Assembly: GCA_965112735.1 (NCBI GenBank)
Contig: OZ218950.1
Location: forward strand, 1,488,001-1,552,000
From: Phaeosaccion multiseriatum
Taxonomy: Eukaryota > Ochrophyta, other classes
DNA length: 64,000 nt
Direction of reading: 5' to 3'
The translations under genes and the position numbers were made by a program. The notes under the pieces were generated by a model. That model was given only the letters and a program-made list of their open reading frames with translations. It searched no databases and was not told the origin of the DNA. Below, piece by piece: positions 23,325 through 35,487 of the stretch (its first letter is position 1; each line of letters opens with the position of its first letter).

Positions 23325-26300
23325 CTACTTGGAGGCCACTTTGTGCAGCATCGACTCCTTGTTTATAAGGTGACATGTCCTCTCCACGAGCCCCAGTAGG
23401 GAGGAGATGTCGTTGTTCCAGCTAGAGAGGATCTCCTCCGCCGGCTGCGGCTTGGCGAACACCACACGGCCGGCCGGTCGGTTGATCTTGGCGTAGAGGC
23501 TTCCCTCGCTCACCTGCAGCAGTTGGTGATACAGGAGTAGCAGCAGCAGGTGATGATCGAGCAAGTTAGTCAGGCAAGGCTCATCAAACGTGCTACTTAC
23601 TTCTCCACACCAGCACGGTTTCCGTTTCTGTTTATTGACCTCGATCAACAAACTCGAACATATCGATACCATGTACCAGCACAGGGTGGAGGAGGGGCAT
23701 ATACACGCACGTACGTAGCACCTCACGTACCATTCCAGACACGTGCGTCTCCGTCTCGTCAAGCTCTAGACCAAGCAACTCGGACAAGCGAGAGCTTCGG
23801 ATCTGTTCACCGAGGAGGAGGAGGAGGAGGAGGAGGAGGAGGAGCAGGAGGTGGTGGTGGAGGAGGAGGAGGTGGTGGAGGAGGAGGAGGTGGTGGTGGT
23901 GGTGGAGGAGGAGGAGGAGCAAGAGGAGCAAGCGGAAGATCACGGGAGATGGGGTGGGGGGGGCGAGGAATGAGAGACCACGCAACACTGTTAAATGATG
24001 AATACACACTGGAGGACTACTTCCATCTTCAAAGATTGCATATCTCGTCAAATAAGATAAGACAAGAGAATACAGAGACAGAGGCAGAGAGGCAAAGCCT
24101 GCATACATGCACGTTGCGAACCTGTGTGTAGTACTTGCTGACGACCCGAATGTTGTGCTGCACCACCCTTGTTTTGAAGTCTTCCTTCCACTTGGTGAGT
24201 AGCTCAGGCCCACCCGTCGAGAGACAGGGGTGGGACTCAAACTGCTCCTGCTCGGCCAGAGGGTAGCCGATAATCTCGGGGGTGGTGAAGAGACGCAAGA
24301 GCTCCTGTTGTCGTTGTTGTTGTTGTCGTTGTCGTTGTTGTTGTTGTTGTGTGGCACACGCACACACGCATATGGAGAGAGAGACGGAGGGGGTGAAAGG
24401 GGTGGGGAGGAGGAGGAGAGGGGAGGGGGCTTTAGTTGACTTACAGGAGAGGGGAGGGGTGGGGTGAGGAAGGGGGTGTGGGTGTTTATATGTGATACGG
24501 GATGAGGACAAGGGGCGATACGCACTCGGAACTGCACAGTCATACGTTGCGTGCCCATACATATATGTATATATATAATATATATATAATACATATCAGG
24601 CAGTGAGTGAGTGAGTGAGTGAGCAGAGAGCAAGATCAAGCTGCACACTGAAACTGAAACTGAAGTGAAACGAAGTGAGCGACTCCCCTCCCTCCCTCCC
24701 CCGCCTTACCTTGTAGGCAGGAAGCTCTTCAAGCTTCGCATCCTTAACCACGCGATAGAGCATGTCCTGCTGCTCGTTGGTGTGCGGACTCAGCACCAAG
24801 AACAACACGGAGCTACTTAGCGCCTCCTTCCACCGCTCCTGGGCAGCGGCCCCTCCCTCTTCCTTCCCCTCCACTGCCATCTCTCCCTCCTTCTCCTCCT
24901 TCTCCTCGCCTGCCTCCTGCACCTTCTTGGTGTTGTAGATGGAGTGGAAGTCGTTACAAAGCTCCCAGGGGTCTTTCTCGTGCGTATTGTACTCCACCAT
25001 GAGCTTGTAGAAGCGCACCTGTTGGAATTATTCATGATTGGTTGTGGCGGGGGCGGGGTAAGGGTGAAGGCATGTGCATTAGGAGCCCTTCGACTGCCTT
25101 TTTTCTCTATCTGTCTTATCTGTCTGACCCGCCTACCCGCCTGGACTGTCTCTCTCTCTGTCTGTCTATCTACTGAGGTGACAGATGCACCTCTTCCTTG
25201 CGCAGAGGCAGGCCTTACAGCACGGCTGTAGGTACGTGCGTACGGCTACGTAGGGACACACAAGGACACAAGAGCCTTCCTCCCTCCCCTCCCTCCCTCC
25301 CTCCACTAACCTTGAGGTCCTGCATGTCCTCATCAAGCATCGTCTTTCGATTGATCTTTCGGCTCTGGATGAGAGCCCGAATGTAGTCCTTCTTTGCCAG
25401 GGTCAGGCGGATCTGTCCAGGGGGGGGGAGGGAAGGGGAGGGGAGGGGAGGGGAGGATAGGAAGGCAGGCAGGAAGGGGGGATGGGGGGGTGGGGGGGGG
25501 AGCAGGCGGGGTGGGGTAGATGGAAGGCATCAGCGAGTGAGCAAGAAAACACTGCATCACGTCATCACGTCACATCCGTCAATCAGTTGCTTAGGCCAAT
25601 CGCTCATCACCTTGTTGTCCATCAGACTGGAGCACCCAATGAATACACCATCATCTTCACTTGACGGGGTGTGGCTGTGTGGCCGGACGAGAACACAGAA
25701 ACCTCCCTCTCCTTCCGCCACCTCCCTCCCTCCCCTTCCCCTTCCCCCATCTCCCTCTCTCTCTCCCCCTCCCTCTCTCACTCCTCACCTGTTCCAAGAT
25801 GAAGTCCGCCTTCTCCTGCTTATCCAACGCCCCGTACGTCTCCACATGCACCTCCTGCAACACGGCCGCCGCCCCCTCAATGTCCCCCTCCTTCTCCTTC
25901 TCATCCGCCAGGAGACGTGTGAGCCTGGCCCTCTCCCCCTCTAAAAAGATTTTGCCGTCCGTAATGTCCCTCAGTGTCACTAGCAGGGCGTTCTGACCCT
26001 CTTTGGTGGGCGGTTCGGCCAACCATGCCGTCGCCTCCTCCACCATTGCCTTCACGGCTTGGCTGTGTTGTCCTGGAGGAGGAGGAGGAGGAGGAAGTGA
26101 GAGATAGAGAGAGACATACAGAGGGTGAGAGAAGAGAGAGCGCGAGAGAGTACAGAGATATATACTCTGCCACCTTGCCTCCACCCACACACTACTCACA
26201 CACACACCTCTCCGTTTGGCCACGAGAGTGAGCGTAGTGTTGAGCTGGTCCCAGTCCTGGCTTGTCCTGCACAGCTTGATCAAGGCGAGCACTACGCGGG

Positions 26301-26575
26301 TAAGGTTGGCGCGATCATTGCCCGTCCGGCAGCTGCGCTCCACTCCCATGAGCAACTCCAGGCCTTGGGCGAGCTTGCCATTCTGAGGAGAGGGGAAGGA
26401 GGAGGAGCAGATCGAATTAGGCGAAGATGAGACGAAGATGGTAGGTTTACACACTAGGTACATCCATGTGCATGCTGTCAGCTCCTTCTCCTACCTCTGA
26501 TAGGGTCGTGGCCTCTGGGATTTTGGCATCGACTTCGGCAGTAAAGTCCTGCTTCTCCTCTATCCGCTCCGCCAT
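23325..26575 (-). CDS. PSMD12: 26S proteasome lid subunit PSMD12 / Rpn5
   Basis: Structural PCI-domain subunit of the 19S regulatory particle lid. Eight exons (minus): 26575-26495, 26382-26208, 26072-25789, 25412-25311, 25018-24710, 24304-24122, 23802-23731 and 23513-23325. All are in phase and give about 464 residues, close to the family's usual 440-460. Clear family text: 'KIFLEGERARLTRLLADEKE', 'VLQEVHVETYGALDKQEKAD', 'LTLAKKDYIRALIQSRKINR', 'ELLRLFTTPEI', 'VVQHNIRVVSKYYTQ' and, in the winged-helix end, 'GSLYAKINRPAGRVVFAKPQ'. There is a Glu-rich insert in exon 5. The intron between exons 6 and 7 holds a (TCC/ACC)n tract on the sense strand, and the intron before exon 8 holds one copy of the dispersed GCAGTTGGTGATAC motif. 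It is head to head with the WD40 gene. Confidence 0.96.
23811..23945 (+). repeat. (GGA/GGT)n tract in a PSMD12 intron
   Basis: A nearly pure GGAGGA/GGTGGT stretch lies directly before the exon 7 acceptor on the minus strand, so the transcript reads it as a long pyrimidine-rich tract next to the 3' splice site. The glycine-rich frames it opens are artefacts. Confidence 0.85.
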
Positions 26576-27237
26576 CTTTCACCGCTGGGAGCGCTGCCAC
26601 TGCAGCAGACAAGCAGGCTGGGACTACTGTGAGTGGAGACAAGTACCTGTGGGGTGGGAGAGGTGGGAGTAGGGGGCAAAGAGGGGAGAGGGAGGAGAGG
26701 GAGGGAAGGGGAGGTTACACACAGGGAAGGCTCTACGGACAACGATGGATGCAGGAGAGGCATTGAAAGGAGAAGGACACGCACAAGAAGCAACGCACAA
26801 GCCGGATGAACAGATTTCTGAGCCGCTACTGGCGCTGCCTCCACATCGAGCAGAGAACAAGGAGGAGACGGGTCGGCGAGCAGAGAACAAACGAAGGAGA
26901 AAAAGCTAACACCTCTGCGAAGTCGAACTTTCAAAGAGAGAACAACACAGCTCAGAGGTACTATTCAGAGCGCAGACATCCATAGCGACTTACCTATTCC
27001 TTATGCAAAGTCCCAGCTCTCGCTTTAGGTGTACTACCCGCCGCCCGAGGGGGGCTTGCCGTGGCCCTGTCCTCAGCAATACGTGGATTTAAGTCTCTCC
27101 CCTCTCCAATGAAAATGAAAATGGAAAGGGAGAAAGGGTCCCATTGTCATAAGTGATAAAGCTATAAATGCTATGAACGACCCAAAGAAGGCTTGGGAGT
27201 TCGGAAGTTGTGGTGAATAGAGAGAGCTGAGCTGAAA
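26576..27237. promoter_or_regulatory. Divergent upstream region, PSMD12 (-) and WD40 gene (+)
   Basis: This 662-bp region sits between two outward-facing start codons. It is purine-rich on the plus strand and contains short A-rich runs near 27105-27170. I could not identify a specific factor site. Confidence 0.45.
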
Positions 27238-29091
27238 ATGGCAAGCCCGGAGGGGAGGGCTTCCGTCGCGTCGGGAGTCTCAGCCAGAGGAAGCGCAAGT
27301 AGTGCTGCTGCTGCTGCTGCTCCTGCTACAGCCATCGCCCCCCAACACACGCGCTTCGGGGAGGAGGGTTCAGTAGCAGGGGGGGGAGCAGGAGGGGGAG
27401 CAGGAGGGGGAGCAGTAGCAGTAACGACGACCGCGCAGAGCCCCAGCATCGGGCGAGGCAGGACCTTCGGAGGCTCGAATAGGAGGAGTGGCGACCAAGG
27501 TGGCGCTGCTGCTGGTCCTGCTACTGGTAGCCATGGCAGAGGGAGGGGCGGAGGCGGAGGTAGGAGCTCCGACCTTGGCAGAAGTGTAGGGCGTGGCGCC
27601 GCACTTGTGCACGTGAAGCAGGAGCACCATCACCAGGAGAGACGCCACAGTGGCGTTCCTCGTGTGGTGCCAAGCTTTCATCGACGAGACGAACGTGAAC
27701 ATGCAAGTAGGTCACCAGGGGGTACCGGTAGCAATGGGAATAGCCGCACTCCGGAGGCCGGGGGCAGTCGTCAAAGTGAGAGTCTCGGCTTTGGCGACAG
27801 ACAGCACCACCAACACCATAATCATCATCGCAAGAGGCGAAGGTCGGAGGAGGACCTGAATGGAGGACAGACAGAGAGAGGGAAGATTTCTCGTCCTCGA
27901 CCCGTCCCCGCGTTCGCCATGGACCCCACCAGCGCCGCCGCCGCTGCCGCCGCCGCCAGCTCGTACCTCAGCGGTGTCCCCCACCTCCTCTCTGCTCAAG
28001 GTCGAGCTTCGTTGACAAGCGGCGGGAGCGTGGGAGGACAGAGAGCAGCAGCAGCAAGTGGGGCGCATGCACCCACTGCGGCATGTGGAGATGCAGATGC
28101 AGGAATAGGCGGGGGAGGACGAAAAGTAACTACTCCACATCGCGCGTCCCGCTGGGACACCCCTCGAGCAGTGCCATTTTCCTCGTCCTCCGTAGCGGAT
28201 GCTGTCGTGCCCCTCGCCCAGTCATGGCAGGGCTCGCCTGGTCAGGGAAAGCCTCCTTCTCGCTCGAGCACCTTTCCGCCTTCATCTACGGCACCAGCAG
28301 CAGCAGCAGCGGCACAAGGGGTCCTGCAGCTGCAGCAGCAGCAGCAGCAGCAGCAGCGGCAGCAGCACCAACAGCAGCAGCAGCAGCAGGAGGAGGAGAA
28401 GGAGGAGCATGCTGTACAAAGTAGTTCAAAAGGCAGCAATGGCAATAGAAATGGGGGGGGTACTGGGGGGGACACCGACAGCCATTGCGACCACCAAGAC
28501 CGCTCGGCGCGGCACAAGCACAAAGCCGCGCTAGAGAGGCGCTTAGTGGACCTCGCACGCAAGAAAGAGAGCGCTTCCAAGGCCCTGGCAGTGCTGGAGG
28601 CACAACTCGCGCAGAAGAAATTCGAGGTGGCGGATGCGGCCGTGGAGATGAGCAGCTATGAGAGGAGGTTACGGCTGTGGGAGGAGCACGGTGGTGGACA
28701 TGATGGAGGGGCGGGGCAGAGGCATGGTGAAGAGAGGAGTAGCAGCAGGAGTCGGAGCGTCAGTGGGGGTGGCAGTAGTAGCCGTAGGAGGAATGGGCAC
28801 GGGCAAGGGCAGCGAGGAGGTGAGGGTGGGAGTGGGGGTGGGAGTGGGGGTGGAGGTGGTTGGGAGGGGAAGGATGGGGGGAGCTCGAATCATTGTGGGG
28901 GGGGGGTGGCCAGTAGCAGTGTGAAGGTGCAATCCAGCAGCAGTGATGGTGATGACGCTGAGGAAGAAGGAGGAGCAGGAGGAGGAGGGCGTCAGAAGAG
29001 CGGGAAGAAGAGGAGCGGACGAGAGGACGACGAGGCGGATACGGATGCAAGGGGTGGGGCCGAGAAGAAGAGCCGGAAGAAGAAAAGGAAA

Positions 29092-29124
<33 letters not shown>

Positions 29125-32100
29125 GAAGAGGAGGAGGTGGAGATTAAGAGGAAGAGAAAGAGGAAGAAGAGGAAGAAGGAGAAGAAGCAGAAGAAGAAAG
29201 GCGAAGGAGGCAGCAGCAGCGGTAGCAGCAGCAGCGAGGAAGAAATCTCCTCGGTGGACGCGGCTCGGAAAGCGAAGAAACGCGCCAAGTCGGCAAAGAA
29301 GAATAAGCACAAAGCGAAGGAGGAAGAGGGCGACAGTGGCAGCAGTGGGGAAGAAGATGGAGAAGCCCGATCCCCTGTCAGGAAGGCTCCAAGGGGGGGG
29401 GGGAAGGAGGAGAAGGAAAGAGGCAAGAATAGGGTAGCAGAGGTGGTGATTAGCGACGGTGAGGACGAAGCGACGACAGCCAAAGAGACCAAAGGGTCTA
29501 AGAAGCGCAAGAGGAAAGAGGAGGAGAGGGCGAGACAGGAGAGTGAGGAGAAGGCGCAGAGAGAGCGAGAGCGTGAGCGGCAGGAGTGGAAGGACCGAAA
29601 GAAGAAGAAGAAGAAGGAAAGGAAGGAGGAGGAGAAGAGGAAAAGGAAGAGGGAGGAAGCGGGTGAAGCGGATGAGGCGCTGCTGCAGGGAGGGGGGGGG
29701 GGGATGAGAGCCGTTACCATCAAGCAAGAGTTCACCGCCGAATCAATTGCTGCAACAACGGCGGCCACAGCGGCGGCAGCGTCCACAGTGCGGGCCCGAG
29801 CTGGAGCGGGCACCATCATCACTGAAGCAGGAAGAGCTACAGCTGGTGATACAGCAGCAGCAGTAGCAGCAGCAGCAGCAGAGGCCGGGAGAGCGGGAGG
29901 AGGGGCCGCTGCCAGAGGCAGTAATAGTACCGCTGACAAGGAAGGGTGGGAATGCAAAGTCGAGACTATGAAGATGAAGAGACAGTGCAAGTGGCTGACG
30001 TTTCGACCTGCACATGATGACGACTTCCTCATCTCCAGGTAAAGAAAATGAGTGTCATTGGGTCAACAACATGGTGACGTGCAGGCGTTGGGAGGGAGGG
30101 GAGGGAGGGAGGGAGGGAGGGAGGGAGGGGAGGGGGGGCTTCTACGAAGAGACGTTGGCGTGTTGGTCATTTAGTGCATTGTTGTTGTCAGGGGAGAGAA
30201 AGTCAGCGCGGCGCTCGTCGAGTCACTTTCGTGGTTGTGACTCTCTCTCCCTCAGTCATTCAGTAAGTCAGTCAGTCAGTCAGTCAGTCAGTCGGTCAAA
30301 TCAGAGCCCCCTCCGACCCGTCCTCTCTCCCCCCCTCCCCTGCCTCACCCTCCCTCCACAGCGACGACGGCACCCTGCAGATGTGGAAGTACAGCGTCGT
30401 CGACAAGACTGCCCGCCTCGCCCTCAAGCTGCCCAACGCCATAGACCTACAGGATCAGCCCCGCCGCCTCTCCGTTGAACCCGTCTTCAACCAGGTGAGT
30501 AAGTCAGTGGATGGGTGGGTGAGTGTCAGGGCAGTAGGTGGGCAGTAAGTCAATGGGCGGGTGGGTGGGTGTCTTTTAACACAACGTATCATGACTCCCT
30601 CCCCTCCTCCCCCTCCTCCTCCTCCTTCTTCTTCTTCTTCTTCTTCTTCTTCTTCTTCTTCTTCTTCTTCTTCTTCTCCTCCTCCTCCTCCTCCCCCCTC
30701 CTCCTCTCCCCCCCTCCCCCCCTCCCCCCCAGTTGGGCGAGCACCTGGCCGTTGGTCATGCTGTGAAGGACTCATCCAGCAAGACCGTCGTGTCTCTGTT
30801 TGACATTAACAACAAACGGACAGATGTGCGCACAGACATGCATGCCAAAGGTACGTCGGTGGAGATGGTGTATCTCTCTCTGCCCTCTTATCTTTCTGCC
30901 TGTATTACCTGCCTATCTGTCTATCCATCTGTCTATCCATTCACCTATCTTTCTCTCTGTCTATCTATCCACCTATCTGTCTCTCTCTAACTATACGCAC
31001 CTATCCATCCATCCATCCATCTGCCTATCTATGTATCTATCCATCAACCTACATATCCATCCATCTCCCCTTCTATCCACTGTCTCTATCTCTCTACCCA
31101 TCTATCTATCTATCTATCTATCTATCTATTTGTCTGTCTATCTATCGCTCTTTCTATCTATCTATCCTCTGTCTTCCACCAACTCATCTTCTCTCCCTAG
31201 TCTCTCTGTGTCAGCCTAGCCTGGCACCAGCCCAGTGACGATGAAACTGAAATTACCAAGATCTGATCCGAACTGAACACGTGTCGATTCTTTTCACAAA
31301 TACCTGACGGGCTACATCTATCCATCCATCTACCTATCTGTATACCCATCTATGTGTACCTGACGGGCTTACGCATACGCGTTTCAGCGCGTACCTACTC
31401 AACTGTGCTTCACTCACACACTCTCTGACTGCCCTCCTCCTCCTCCTCCTCCTCCTCCTCCTCGTCGTCGTCGTCGTCGTATTCCCCTTCCCCTCCCCCT
31501 CCCCTCCTCCACTCCCTCCCCAACCACGACACCCCCCTCACTCAACAGGTCTCAGTGCTGTGGCGTGGGTCCCCTCTGCGAACCCCAAGTCCCATCACCT
31601 CATCACGGCAGGAGCAGACACGGACCACTCCGTTGTCATTTGGGCCCACGTGTACAGGAAGAGCGCAATGGTGAGTTAACGACGTGTTAACGAGGGGGGG
31701 GGGGATCTTGCTAGGGCCTGACCTGATACTATACTTATACTTGGACCTCTCCCGAAGTGATGCAAAGGACCCTTCACTCTCTGCTCAGAACGAGTGCCCC
31801 CGAAGGCTGGCCGACTGACTGACTGACTGACTGACTTCCTCCCCTCACCTCCTCCCTCCTCGTCTCTCCTCTCCTCTCCTCCCTCCTCTTCCCTCCTCCT
31901 TCCCCTCCCCTCTCCTCCCTCCTCTTCCCTCCTCCTTCCCCTCCCCTCTCCTCCCTCCCCTCTCCTCCCTCCTCTCCCCTCCCTCCCCCCCCCCCCCCTC
32001 TGCCCTCCCCTGACTCACAGCAGTGCGAGGTGGTGCACCAGTCGCACTCTGCCTCCATCATGTGCATGCACGTCACCCCCACTTTGCCGCACGTCATCAC

Positions 32101-33723
32101 GGGAGGCATGGACGGGCGGCTCATCTCCTTCTCCATTGAGGCCGAGCAGGTGAGTGTGAAGTAAGAGGGAGAGGGAGAAAGAGATAGAGATACAACAAGA
32201 GGGGGAGGGAGAGATGGAGATGGAGAGAGAGAGAGACGGACGGCTCTTATCTCCTTCTCCAGAGAGAGAGGCCGTGAAGGTAAGATAAGAGTGTGTGTAG
32301 TAGGAGGCACGCAGGGGCGGGGCTACGCCACTCACACACAAAGAAGGAAGGGTTTGCGGCAGGTTTGGCAGGCTTTGCAGATATGAAAATCGAAAGCAAG
32401 CAAAGCAAGTCAATGATCAGGATGATGACACCGAAACGAATTTACTCGAATTTTGTCTGTTTTTGACAGACAAGTGGGAGTTAATGTATTAGTACTGTCT
32501 GACTGTGACTGTGAGAGGGGCTGCTTTTCGTGCGGCTCGACTCTGCGGGGGCGGGGCACCCCTCCGCTGCTCTGCCGCTGCTGCTCCTTGCCGCGATGGG
32601 ATTTCCGTTGAAGGATGAGTAGTTGTATGCTGAAGCTGAAGCTGCTTCCCACGACGCCGTCCCTCTCTTCCTCCTCCCCCAGCCCTCCCCCAATATACTG
32701 ACAACCACTGCTGCCCAATGCCGTACGTACCTGTACCTTCCTTCCTTCCTTCCTTCCGTCCTTCCTCCCTTCCCTCCTTCCTTCCTTCCTTCCTTCCTTC
32801 CTTCCTTCCCTCCTTCCCCCCACCCCCATCTCTCCTCTCTCCCTCTCTCTCTTTCCGCCCCGTATACGTGAACTTGAACTTTTGCACTTGGACTTGGACT
32901 TGCACTTGCACTTGCACTTGCACTTACACAGGAGGCTTGGCGGCTGGAGATGCGGCAAAAGGGCTGTCCTTCCAAGCGCTTCAACGCTGTCAGGCCCCTC
33001 CCCAACAACCCCAACCTGTTCCTCGCCAGCACCACCGAGACGAACCACCACTGCTTCTTCGTCGTGGATAGGGTGAGTGAGTGAGTGCTTGCGTGCGTGC
33101 GTGAGGGAGTGAATGAGTGAGTGAGTGAGTGAGTGAGTGTGTTATGAAGATGCTCCAGAAGCCGTTTGCTCGTGTAGCCTGATGTATTACTCCCCTCTCC
33201 GGTGTGATTGATTGAGCGGGCCGTGGTCTGCTGCTGCTGTGTGTGCGTACATGTGCGTCCGGCGTCTCTGCTATCGTCGACGCGTCCCTCCCTCCCTTCC
33301 TTCCTTTCTTCCTCCCTTCCTCCCTTCCTTCGCTCCTTCCCTCCTTCCTTCCTTCCTTCCTTCCTTCCTTCCTTCCTTCCTTCCTTCCTTCCTTCCTTCC
33401 TTCCTTCCTTCCGTCCTTCCTTCCGTCCTTCCGTCCTTCACTGCTGCTGCCTCTGCTGTACTATGTCTGTGCCGTGTGACAGAGAGACCCGCGGAAGGCC
33501 TCTCGTGACTTACAGTGGGAATGGACAAGGCACGACAACACCAAGTCCTTCAGGTAACGGGGGTGGTCGGAAGAAAGGAAGGAAGGAACAAGGGGTATCT
33601 GAAGGGGTGTGGACGGAAGGATGGAAGAGACTCTGAATCACCTCTCTCATCTCCCTCTCGCCGCCCTCCTCTCTCTCCCGCTCTGTGTGTATGCGTGTTT
33701 ATACATCCCTCCTCCTCCTCCTC

Positions 33724-33757
<34 letters not shown>

Positions 33758-34003
33758 TGCGCGCTCAGCCGCTTCGTGGTGCCCAAGGTGTCCCCCTGCT
33801 CGCAATACTTCAGCTGTGGCTCCGACATTGGCCTCAACATTTGGGACTTTCGGAGCAACAAAGAGTCCACGCCGGTGCGATCGTTTGTCACGCGGAGTAA
33901 GACCCTCCACGGCACTTGGCACCCTCAGAGCGACGCGAAGACCATCTTTGCGCTGAATGCACCGGAGAAGAGCTTCGGCCTAATGCATTACAGGGGCTGG
34001 TGA
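27238..34003 (+). CDS. WD40-repeat protein with long charged, low-complexity N-terminus
   Basis: Eight exons: 27238-30038, 30362-30494, 30733-30850, 31549-31670, 32021-32149, 32932-33072, 33483-33553 and 33769-34003. All junctions are in phase; about 1249 residues. The first exon is mostly disordered: Gly/Ser/Ala and His-rich, poly-Gln (about 28330-28395), then long Lys/Arg/Glu runs. A short coil is visible at '[20 protein letters not shown]'. WD-like blades begin at '[18 protein letters not shown]' and continue with '[20 protein letters not shown]', '[20 protein letters not shown]', '[20 protein letters not shown]', '[18 protein letters not shown]' and '[18 protein letters not shown]'. The basic tail suggests a nuclear scaffold, but I do not recognise the family. 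Exon 1 carries one degenerate dispersed-motif copy at 29839. Introns are packed with sense-strand pyrimidine repeats. Confidence 0.8.
30600..30731 (+). repeat. (CTC/TTC)n pyrimidine tract before a WD40-gene exon
   Basis: About 130 nt of CCTCCT, then TTCTTC, then C-rich sequence runs straight into the acceptor at 30732. It is far longer than a normal polypyrimidine tract. Confidence 0.9.
31070..31165 (+). repeat. (CTAT)n tetranucleotide repeat in a WD40-gene intron
   Basis: Repeated CTAT units with single changes lie inside the intron 30851-31548, part of a longer CTGT/CTAT-type stretch from about 30890. Confidence 0.85.
33286..33438 (+). repeat. (CCTT)n repeat in a WD40-gene intron
   Basis: CCTT units dominate, about twenty of them perfect around 33339-33412, in the intron that ends at the acceptor 33482. 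Similar CCTT tracts occur at 32738-32810 and 58466-58572. Confidence 0.9.
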
Positions 34004-34468
34004 AAGAGGAGGGAATTCGAGAAAGGCTGTCTTCTGGGGAGAGGGGGAGGGAGGGCGGAGGAGTAACACACCAGACCTCCCTTTGCCCTTCGCATTCGCC
34101 ACAGCGGGTGGCAGCGTTTGCATTTGGGCCGCTCTTTGGAGACAGGGGGGACTAGAGATCGAAGGAGCGCGAGAAAGGGGAGTGAGCAAGTGTGCCGCTT
34201 GCTATATCACCAAGTGCTGCTGCTGCCGCTACTGCTGCTGCTGCTGCTGCTCTACGGTGTCCCCTCCTCGAGAGGGCTTGTCAAAATCGTCAACAGATAC
34301 GATACTATTCTCAAATTTGGATTCCCGTCACGTATATTTGGGTGCGTGTTTTTTTTTACAATGTGTGGCTGCTCCTATCAACCCCGAAAAAAACCCTCCA
34401 GCTTCGGTTTCATCCCCCCCCCCCCCACCCTCCCTTCCCACCTCCGGCCCGCCAGCACTCTTCCTCTG
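34004..34468. other. Convergent 3' region between WD40 and bL32m genes
   Basis: No gene is visible. It contains a CTG/CCG trinucleotide stretch (about 34217-34252) and a T-run near 34350. Confidence 0.5.
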
Positions 34469-34691
34469 TCACCGGCTCTGGGCCTCCTCTGTCGGCTGGG
34501 CTTCATCGTCGTCCCTGCTGGCACAGAGCTCGATGTCGCTGCACAGCTTGTGGGCGAGCTTGGGTTGTCCGCACTGCGAGACCCACACACATGGGGAAGC
34601 AGGGGCGGGATGCGGGTGTGTGTTTGTAAGACGGGCAGGCAAAAGATGCGAGATGTGAGGTGCCTTAGAACTCCACCTCTAACAAACACTC

Positions 34692-34757
<66 letters not shown>

Positions 34758-34850
34758 CTTTTTGCACATTGTAAAGTTCGTGATCTTCTTGGGCCACTTT
34801 CCGCTCATTCTCATCCGTTTAACGGAACGTGTCACCTTGGAGCGGATCAT
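34469..34850 (-). CDS. MRPL32: Mitochondrial large-subunit ribosomal protein bL32m
   Basis: Small zinc-binding protein of the mitochondrial ribosome. Two exons (minus): 34850-34758 and 34573-34469, about 65 residues. The N-terminal exon reads 'SVKRMRMSGKWPKKITNF' and ends TMCKK. The second exon opens CGQPKLAHKLC, so the intron splits the zinc-ligand pair C-x-x-C. The downstream cysteines (LC...ELC) are spaced differently from the standard second CxxC pair. The acidic, Gln-rich tail is short. A pure CT tract on the plus strand (GA on the sense strand) fills the start of the intron and lets the first exon read through into a false Arg-Glu ORF. No N-terminal presequence beyond the first basic residues is seen, so an additional upstream exon cannot be excluded. 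Confidence 0.8.
34690..34754 (+). repeat. (CT)n microsatellite in the bL32m intron
   Basis: A nearly pure CT dinucleotide array of about 65 nt begins beside the donor of the minus-strand bL32m gene, where the transcript reads GAGAGA. Confidence 0.95.
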
Positions 34851-35487
34851 CGCAACAGCAACACAGAAGCATTAGACGCAACCCAAAAACCTGCACTCAG
34901 CTATCGAAAAAAATTGTTTGATGAGTCCTTTCCCCTCTCTTCCCATTGCGTGCACTCTCCTTCTGTGATTACATAATATAAATCGACCACTCAAACGCGT
35001 TTCTATCCTGAGCCAACCTTCTTCCTCTTCCCTCACTCACCTTGGATTTCGGGACGGCCAGCATGATTGCTTCCCCCCACTCCCCCCATCGGTCGTCGCC
35101 TGCATCTACTTCGGCATTCTCAAGGTCTATTCCATGTCCGCCGACTCCTGCTAACTGCAGCTGCGGTCCCCCGTAGTGTGTGGGGCCGCTGCCCTCATCC
35201 CCCCCGGCTGGCGATAGGCCGTCCAACCACCGCCACAATTCCCTGGCTGGCGCCTGTACCACTGCCAAATTCGCGCCTACCACGCCCTCCGCAATAACCT
35301 TAAGCTTATGCCCAGACACCGCCAGACGATGAAGAAGCGGTGGCATGCTTGGCAGTCAAACACGGCCGGGGGGGAAGGAAAGGAAGGGCGGCCGTCTGCT
35401 GCCATCCAATTCGTGACTTACTTGGAAGGGCTCGGGGCGCCACTCAGCACAAAGTCTTTTGCTTTTGCTTTCCTCCTCAGCGCTCTC
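34851..35487. promoter_or_regulatory. Divergent upstream region, bL32m (-) and plastid protein (+)
   Basis: A 637-bp stretch between divergent starts. A minus-strand reading frame of 125 codons overlaps it but shows no family signal. Direct candidates for promoter elements were not identified. Confidence 0.4.
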
